A stretch of DNA of 64,000 nt from Cryptomeria japonica (lineage: Eukaryota; Streptophyta; Pinopsida; Cupressales; Cupressaceae), in the NCBI RefSeq assembly GCF_030272615.1, contig NC_081415.1, forward strand, positions 374,623,392-374,687,391. Reading direction: 5' to 3'. Every line of letters starts with the position of its first letter. Positions within the stretch are counted from its first letter, which is position 1. Position numbers and translations under genes: made by a program. The notes under the pieces were generated by a model. That model was not told the origin of the DNA, did no database searches, and was given only the letters and a program-made list of their open reading frames with translations. This document shows positions 56,853-64,000 of this stretch, piece by piece.

Positions 56853-57758
56853 TATCTTATAATTGCATTACTTTTTATTTTCATCTTGAGATCTGATTCA
56901 TATGAATTGTATTCATTCATATTTACAATCATTTCTAAAACATATAGCTTATGCACTCATAGTTACATTCATTATATAACTAGTTAACCATACCTTACAC
57001 TTTGGTGAATGCAAAATATCCTATGCTTTCTAATTTTTAAATTTGATTTGTATGCATTTAATTAATTCATATTTGTAATCATATAGCTTATGCATTTAGA
57101 GATCCAAGTTTTCTTCATTTTATGCAATGTTTAAATAGTCAATTTATTAAAGATTTGTATTATTTAGAAATTTCCTTCATTAGATTTGTGCATGAGTTTT
57201 ATGACTTTGATCCCTACATCTAATATCCTTGTGAGAAGAATTTATAGACTTATGGCTCCCTAAGAAGTGTAGATCCCGAGTCAACTAACATTTTCTATAG
57301 GAACTTAGGTAAAACTTTGCTTATACATGAAATACCTAACATTGTTGACAATAATTCTTCCTACACTTCTCATGATGAGGATGACTCCCTAACATGAGTG
57401 TCTCCTAGCTAAGGAGTAAATCATGTCCATGATTTCAAAAATATTAAACATTGGATGTGTCAAGAACACTCCAATAGTGAGGCAATCCCCTTGATTGAAG
57501 GATTGAGGAGGATGGTTCAAAATGATGAACATGGTATGGATTTGTCTCATGGTATATCTCATATTGTGAATAATAATATCATGTCCATGAAAATTTGTGT
57601 TGAAGCTCTTAACTTTTCTAATCCCCCTAATACCATTGAAAACACCATTTTTTCCCAACAACATTTCCTAATATACTCTGTCTGTCACGGTTATATATAT
57701 ACAAAATATCAATCGTACACATGTTAGTCTTGGAGGAATTCCTATCAAACCTCCTTCT
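56853..57758 (+). other. Leader of element E
   Basis: AT-rich, with repeated segments such as CATATAGCTTATGCA (near 56,940 and 57,076). Broken frames at 57,300-57,727 may belong to the start of gag. Nothing else is identified. Confidence 0.4.
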
Positions 57759-59003
57759 GTGAGTGTTACATGTATTTCCCAACCATCTCATATACCTACA
57801 TACCACAATGACCCACTTTCATATTCTAATGCGCCATCCATTTCCCATAATATTCCACATCCTTCATTATCCAACATGTCCAATACCAAGTTATCCACTA
57901 AAGAACCCATTAATAACCAAGCCCAAAGTGTCTCATCTTTGCAACAACTTGCTTCCATGACCCAATCAAAATTCAAAATTCCCACCAGTGACGTTGCTAT
58001 CCCACTTTCCCAGGATATTATTTGTACCATTATCCCTCCATACATGAAAATCCCTCACCTAGAGACATTAAAAAAAAGGGTGATCCCTTGACTCTTGACT
58101 CATGTGAAAACATCTCAAACTTGTTATAGTGACTTTTAAAAAGATCATAGACTTATGGCTATTTTTGGGGGGGGATATTTAAAGAAAAGACATTGCAATG
58201 GTTTTTTTTGTTGCCTCCTTATTTCGTTGATTTTTAAAAAAAGTTGGCTAATTCTTTCATTCAACAACTCCAAAATAATATTGGTCCATAAATTTTTTTG
58301 ATTGATTTGATCATTGTAAACAAGGTGTTAAGGAAAAATTGACTAATTTTATTGGTAGATTTAAACATTTTCATGCTCAAACATCTTATCCTATGCTTAA
58401 TATGGATGTTCAAATAATTTTCATTTTTAATTTGCAAAAATACATTAGAGATAAGTTATTGTTCTCTAAGTTTACTTATTTTAACCAATTGTGTGTAGTT
58501 CTTCATAATTATTAGCTTCAAGTGAGCCAATTTGAATAATCCACTTCAATGGCTCTAGTTGATAAGAATGATGCCCCTCAACAATCTTTCCAAAAGTTTC
58601 AAAAATCAAATAAAGGAATCATTAAAATCAATAATATCTCAAGCAATGTTGATACACAACTATCAGTTGCAACACCAGGTATGGCTCTTTTTTATCCATT
58701 TTTAAACTAGCTTGTAATTTTACACCTCATTCTGAATCTTTGCATAATTTTAGGTTGCATTTAATTAATGCTAATATTTTGAAACTTCCTCCTTTCAAAC
58801 CACATGACCCTTCCAAACCATTGTCAGCTTCCCATGATCCAAAATCATTTTGCCAATATCATTGTCAACCTAGCCATGATACTAAGAGGAGTTATAGGTA
58901 GAAACATCTTATCTAAGATCCCATTGATTCCAAGACCATAACAATTGCTAGTGTTACTGACAAAGGAAACAAATTAGTTACACCCCCTAACCAAAATTTG
59001 TAA
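57759..59003 (+). pseudogene. Gypsy gag (element E)
   Basis: The open stretch at 57,759-58,091 is a serine-, proline- and asparagine-rich N-terminal region. The capsid core follows in shifting frames: LQWFFLLPPYFVD, then LANSFIQQLQNNIGP (58,190-58,290), then TNFIGRFKHFHAQTSYPM and IRDKLLFSKFTYFNQLCV (58,340-58,500). All are typical of the plant Retrotrans_gag domain. The C-terminal CQYHCQPSHDTKR block at about 58,850 corresponds to the YHQNKGHQT block of element C. Several stops and shifts inactivate it. Confidence 0.78.
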
Positions 59004-59645
59004 ATATATAACAATCCTTTTCCTTCTCATTCTACTAACTCTATCGAGCCTACAAAATTATTACCTTCTTTTTCCACCAATATTATTGTGCCTAGCAACC
59101 CTTCTATCATGAATAGTGATAATACTCGTGTTGACGCCAACAATGTTGTCAATCTTGAACCTTGCATTACTATTGATCCCAAGGAGATTAGTAAGGCACT
59201 TAATGGACCCTTATACATTTTTGTGAATATTAATGGTAAGTTATCTCAAGTAGTCCTTTTTGACCATTTGTGTATGGTGAATGTTATAACTGAAGAACAT
59301 CTCTTGACAACACAATTTCATCAAGAAACTTATGACAAATTTGATACAATGATAAAGACTTAAGACGATTTTTCTTGTCCTACTCATGGTTCTATTACTC
59401 TTCCCATTGAGGTTGGTAAGAAGTTATTAGATATCACCTTTGTCATTATCCCAATTTAAGACCAAAACCAAGTAAGACTAGGACATCCTTGGATTACTTC
59501 CATGAAAGCTATTGCTTCTCCTATTCATAAGTGTTTGAATTTTCCTCACAATGGAGAAATTATTACGATCAATCATAGTCTCTATAATCCTTTAGCAAGT
59601 CATGGAAACTTTTCCCTTGACTTCTTTTGGCCTCAAACATCTTAA
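59004..59645 (+). pseudogene. Protease-side polyprotein segment (element E)
   Basis: An open stretch from 59,088 to 59,363 aligns with the protease domain of element C; the active-site region reads VVLFDHLCMVNVI and has lost the D-G-G-A motif. After a stop the frame continues with LPIEVGKKLLDITFVII, VRLGHPWITSMKAIASPIH and LNFPHNGEIITI (59,400-59,570). These match the LPIKIG, LLGRPWIHNMQAVPS and VKFHHEGQEVTI blocks of C. No protease activity could remain. Confidence 0.68.
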
Positions 59646-60420
59646 CTATTACAACCTCATCAAGATATTTTCTTCTTATCTTACCAAAAATATAAACATG
59701 AAATTATTTCCAAGTTGAGTAAACCTATGGATGTTCCACATCCTCATTTTGGACCCAAATTCCTTCCCACGCCTTCCATTCCTCCTATTTACGCTTCAAT
59801 TTCACCTCCTGTATCAAACAGATGTCCAACATCCTCTATCTCTCAACCTAATAAGGTTCCTTCTATTCCTCCCTCTATAAAGGAAGAAAAGGAGTCGATG
59901 TTGATTGATTCCAAGTCCTCAAATTCCAAGCCAGACCAAAAGAAACCACAGTGCTTCAGACTGATGTCAAAGACGCCATGCTAAGGCATGTGAGATTGCT
60001 TCCCAAACTAATTCCTCCCCTAAAACACTTCCTAATGCTTTGATCTCATTTTATCAAACTATGACCAATCTAAGGGAGGAATAAAATCTTAAGAAAATGA
60101 AAATGTCTAAGAATGTAATTGTTCTTTTCACGTTAAATATCCTATTATAATTAATCTAGATGATTATATGGATGACAATGACACTAATATGTTGATTTTA
60201 ATGATTCTGATGATACATTTGAGGTTATTGAAATCAATTATGAGTTATCTTCAATATTTTCCAAAGCATTAACCCTAGCTCCTAGTGACAAACAAAGTGA
60301 TCCACCATTAGAGCATGATCCTTTTTTGGAACTCATGGTAACTCCATCTACCATGATTGATTTGCTCATCTTACTTCTTTTCCACCATCCCTAAATGATG
60401 TTAAGTGAAATTGGGAGATG
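59646..60420 (+). pseudogene. Linker after the protease in element E
   Basis: Proline- and serine-rich translation (59,715-59,984), then acidic fragments up to about 60,420. No G-patch, RT or RNase H motif is visible. It probably corresponds to the linker between protease and RT in C. Confidence 0.45.
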
Positions 60421-61538
60421 GATGATTTGCTTGAATAGATTCATTCATGTCTTGGATTCTCTTATGTGTGTTTTATTTTTCATAATGTGCTCCCATGTGC
60501 TATGCTACTTGACATGACTCTATGTTATTTTAGGTTCTCTTTGGATGACCCATGTTTCTCTGTTGGTGCAAGGTGATAGAGGGAGCGATCCATTGTGACA
60601 TTCCTCTATTTGGTATCTCAATTATTCTATATGTAGTATCAATTTTATGTCATACATGTGCTATTGTTCGTAAATGTACCTTTGTGGTGTCTACTTGGGG
60701 ATGATGCAAGGTGTTGAGATCTCTTTTTGGTCTCTTCCATGTTGACCCAAAAAGACATTTGTTTGTTATCTTATGTGCACTTCATCCATTGTGCTTGTAG
60801 TTCCACTACCTTTGGGGGATGAGGTCAAACCAATGCAATTATACTTGATATACATGAGTTATCATATGCACAAACTAACCCCAAAGTTAGTGAATCCCTT
60901 ATCTGCTCTTTTTTGTCATGTACTCTATTTCCCTTGATTTTGTCCTTGATTGGGGGCATATCATAGTGGAAACATGCTTGCCTTTTGGATGCATGTATGC
61001 TACCTTAAAGCTATTTTTCTTGGTAAGGCATATGCAATCACTTTAATGTGAGGGAATACACTCTGCTCTTTATTACGCTTTATGCACACACCACCAATCA
61101 ATTTTTTGCAGTCATTTTTTTCCAAGTTACTTTGAAAATTGTGCCATTTTCTTTGTAGTCTTTCCTTTTGGAAGATTTCCTTAGATATGATACTTTCCTT
61201 GGTTATCCTTTGCATCATTTCTTTGGAAAAATTTTAAGCATACAATGCTTCACTTGGTTAGCCTTGGGGTGAATTGACTATTATAACACAACTTGGTAGG
61301 CAATTCCATTTCTTCGTTTGCACCGTTTTACATGACTCATAGTAATTTTAACCTTACTGGGCTAGTGTAGTCATGCTTTCTCTCTCTTCATATTTTTCTC
61401 TTTTTCTCTTGGTTATAGATTGATAACGTCCTAAGTCCCTTGGGAGATTTGTGATTCTTGTCTCTTTTACCTTGAAAAAAGTTTTTTATGCTTTGATCTA
61501 CTTTACCAAGAGTATGAATGTAGGCTCATACTCTTGCT
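60421..61538 (+). other. Non-coding 3' region of element E
   Basis: About 1.1 kb with no recognised domain. It has purine runs such as ACTTGGGGATGATG (60,696) and GATTGGGGGCATA (60,950). No antisense gene like that of C is recognised on the minus strand; the 72-codon minus-strand frame at 61,000-61,218 shows no motif. Confidence 0.45.
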
Positions 61539-61553
61539 AAAGTGGGGGCTAAA
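61539..61553 (+). promoter_or_regulatory. Polypurine tract of element E
   Basis: AAAGTGGGGGCTAAA precedes the 3' LTR start TGTAGCATCG. Confidence 0.8.
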
Positions 61554-63698
61554 TGTAGCATCGTAAATTCCATCCCTATGTAAATTTCTTGCTTATCAAG
61601 GTCCTATTTAGCATGCCTAGCCTTTAGTGCCTAACATGCTTGATCTAACCCTATTTAACATCTCATTCCAACTTCTTTCCATTTTGAACCTCGAGTCCCA
61701 ATTTTGGGCCACATTGGAGGGAGTAAGGCACCTAGGGCGACCAAATCCTAGGAGCAGGCCAATCAGGGTGTCCCGCTCTCCAATGTTTGGGCCCAAATTT
61801 AAACCACTTAACAACTAGCTTGGTTAGGTGTGAATTATTTGCTCATGTTAGCTTGCTCTAATTTTTGTACTCCAAAATGCTTGAGAAAGGTATATAAGCA
61901 AGGTATCCTCCCTCAATTTGTGTAGAGAGAGGAAAAAGGAGAATTGAAAGAGATGATAATATTAAACCAGTTTCACACCTCAAGAGCAAGAGATCAAACA
62001 TCAAGGCATTGAAGATTAGGAGTAATTTGAAAATCTATGCATTTGTGATGGAATCCATCATCTTCTCTTCCTAAAGTCAACTACATTCAAGTCAATATCA
62101 AACACCTTCATGAGAATTTTGATATCAAGAAGGTTTATGAAGGTATAAGCATTCCATTTCTAGTTCTAGCCTTTGCAACCTAACAACACACTTTCAATTC
62201 AATTTCAAGGGTAATACTTAAAATTGAGGTTCAACTTAGGCAAACGCCTTTCTACCCAACATTTTTTCTCTTTTTATGTGTAAGAATAGGTGATGAACCC
62301 ATGAAAATAGGTACATATCAAGTTGGAGATCTACAATCTATAATTTGCCAAAGCTAAAACTATCGAGAGTGGGCTGAGAAAGACACCTCAATCCTAGGAT
62401 CAAGTCAAGCTGGGTGCCTTGCTTCCTCTTATTTTTCTAAAATTTAGATTGTGGGTTAGTTACAGTCTACTCTATTGGATCTTCTTTCGAAATAAGTTTG
62501 TGAGTTCATTGTTTTCCTATGCATGCTGAAAATTTATTATTTCAACCTATTTGATCCTAGTTTGTGCATTCTATAAACACCTCAAAATGTCTCTTTACTA
62601 ACACGCTGATTATTCCTCTTCATTAATTAAATAATTTTTTAATTAATCTAATTATTATTCTTCCAAATTACTTTAATCATCGCATTTCATCATTTCTAAT
62701 TAATCAATTTCTTCTAATTTCCCTCCAATAATTTAATCATTCAACCTTCCCTCTCTTTAAATTAATTAAATAATTTTATTATTTAATTAATTTTGAATTT
62801 ATAACTTTAGTTAAATAAATTTTTATTATTTAATTAAATTTAATTTATATTTTTCCCATAATTAAATTATTTAATTAGCTAACCAAGTCTTCTAAATTAA
62901 ATAATTCTCTTTAATTTATTTTAATCTAACTTCATTTCTCACTTCTAAATTCTAAATCTCAAATTCTAATTTTATCTCATGTGCATGATTTTGGATATTT
63001 TTGAAAATCAATTTCAAATCAATTTTTAATCCAAATTTAGATTAAATGCAATTTCTTGCTAAATTCCCATTGCACGTGCTAATTTCTAATTAATAGTCAC
63101 CCCTGAGTTCCACCTTTTCTAAATAATTAATTAATTCAATTAATTTCTCCAATCACCTCTCTAATTATCAGTTTGCTTTTTTGCTCACTCTAGTTCCACC
63201 TCTCAATCAATTCTCTTGAATTTTTATAAATTTGTCATCAATCTCCCTTTTTCATCAACCACTATCTTTGAATTCTTGTGCTATCATATTGCAAGTTATC
63301 AAAGCGTGACTCTAAGAGCCAACTTCATGCAAGGAAGAGAAGAGCAATAGGAGCTTGGATGCTATCGACATTGAGTTTGATTTGATTGATTTTATATTGT
63401 TGATTTGAGCATTCTTTATTATTGTTTGTATTTGAAATATGTTAATTAGATAGGTTTTGATGGTTAACTATTTAAATTTTTTATTAACGGTGAAGATTCC
63501 ATGCATACAACACATTATTCATTTATAATTTGCATAGTCATATTCTCTACACAATGAAGGACCATTGCATCTAGCTTGTGCTTAAATCATCTTGAATCTA
63601 GTGGATCATTCTCCTTCCAATGTAATCCAATAGGTATGAAATAGATTCCGTGTTTGCATGCATAGAATTGTGAATCCTATTCCCTTACCTACCTTACA
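61554..63698 (+). repeat. 3' LTR of element E, interrupted
   Basis: 61,554-62,571 and 63,513-63,698 together match the 5' LTR. The interruption is at the point equal to about 56,650 of the 5' copy. Confidence 0.88.
62572..63512. mobile_element. 941-bp insertion in the 3' LTR of E, solo-LTR-like
   Basis: The insertion starts TATAAACACCTC and ends CATGCATACAACA. It is flanked by CATTC and CATTA, an imperfect 5-bp duplication. A TG-to-TA change at the first dinucleotide would make it a normal TG...CA LTR. It is rich in TTAATTAAATAATT words and has no coding frame. I interpret it as a solo LTR of an unidentified element. Confidence 0.6.
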
Positions 63699-63703
63699 AT
63701 TTG
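63699..63703. repeat. Target-site duplication of element E, right copy (ATTTG)
   Basis: Matches 55,614-55,618. Confidence 0.88.
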
Positions 63704-64000
63704 TACCATCTGTATGACCATTGTACCATGTACAACCCGTTATATCATTTTTTTTTGGTCTCAATTCATATGTAAAAACTTTTCCCTATGCAAGTGTATG
63801 AGCAATTTTTCATTATTATTTTATTTCATTTAAGGTGCTTCTTGCTTAGGTGTGGCATTAGCCTTGGTAAGTTTAATGCCTTGAAGACTACCACTATCAA
63901 CTACCAAAGAATATTTTGTTCCCTTCATTATTTACCTAGGGGAAAGGACCCAGTAGTTGAGCATGTACCAATTGTTGTGAGGGTTGTTGATACCTTTTGT
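63704..64000. other. Right-end flank
   Basis: This DNA would have adjoined the spacer ending at 55,618 before E inserted. No gene or repeat is recognised. Confidence 0.4.

Larger units (their letters stand above)
55619..63698 (+). mobile_element. Element E: Gypsy-type LTR retrotransposon with gag and protease side only
   Basis: LTRs at 55,619-56,835 and 61,554-63,698 (the latter carrying a 941-bp insertion) are flanked by ATTTG. The interior (56,836-61,553) holds gag and protease-related sequence homologous to element C, then a long stretch without RT, RNase H or integrase motifs. It is about 7.1 kb without the insertion. Either a natural non-autonomous family or a deletion product. Confidence 0.88.

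Noticed and set aside
1-64000. Search for tRNA, rRNA or intact host protein genes
   Set aside because: No cloverleaf-forming sequence, rRNA-like stretch or uninterrupted host-like gene was recognised by reading; a tRNA or gene-prediction program was not available to confirm this.

Overview
This window reads as plant nuclear DNA, most likely from a large, repeat-rich seed-plant genome. A gymnosperm such as a conifer is my inference, from the AT-rich composition, the absence of any recognisable host gene in 64 kb, and deeply nested, decayed LTR retrotransposons. Nothing in the sequence fixes the species. Almost everything assignable belongs to retroelements, and nearly every coding region is broken by stops or frameshifts.

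Left part (1-24.9 kb). A decayed Ty3/Gypsy pol (remnant G, minus strand, 9.7-12.4 kb) faces a plus-strand reading region that is split by element A. Element A (1775-9240, minus strand, TSD TAAAG) is a complete LTR element. It has a tRNA-iMet primer site, a Copia-type gag with several zinc knuckles and a second long reading region (ORF2), but no pol. From 12.4 to 20.9 kb the DNA is AT-rich and gene-free, with one Copia LTR fragment (H, from 14,473), a small GC-rich patch and short repeats. A second decayed Gypsy remnant (F, minus, about 20.9-23.7 kb) keeps pieces of integrase, RNase H, the protease-side linker and gag.

Middle part (24.9-54.6 kb) is a three-level nest, all on the plus strand. 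Element B (LTRs 24,925-26,609 and 52,928-54,606, TSD TGATG) is a decayed relative of A with the same gag-plus-ORF2 plan. Its ORF2 is split by element D, a Copia element that lost its 5' LTR and the front of gag but keeps protease, integrase, RT, RNase H and a 3' LTR (about 29,012-49,876). D is in turn split at the RT active-site codons by element C (31,741-47,345, TSD ACATC). C is a 15.6 kb Tat-like Gypsy element with gag, protease, a G-patch segment and RT/RNase H. It has no recognisable integrase, carries an antisense reading region with a plant mobile domain, and has leaders built from about 21-bp repeats. LTR divergence looks highest in B and low in C, which agrees with the nesting order.

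Right part (54.6-64 kb). After an AT-rich spacer comes element E (55,619-63,698, TSD ATTTG), a Gypsy element with gag and protease-side sequence but no RT or integrase. Its 3' LTR is interrupted by a 941-bp insertion with LTR-like ends.

The most interesting points are the approximately 21-bp arrays placed in mirror orientation ahead of the sense and antisense genes of C, the shared ORF2 of A and B with terminal signals matching the pol-bearing D, and the 45-bp direct repeat bracketing the 5'-truncated D.
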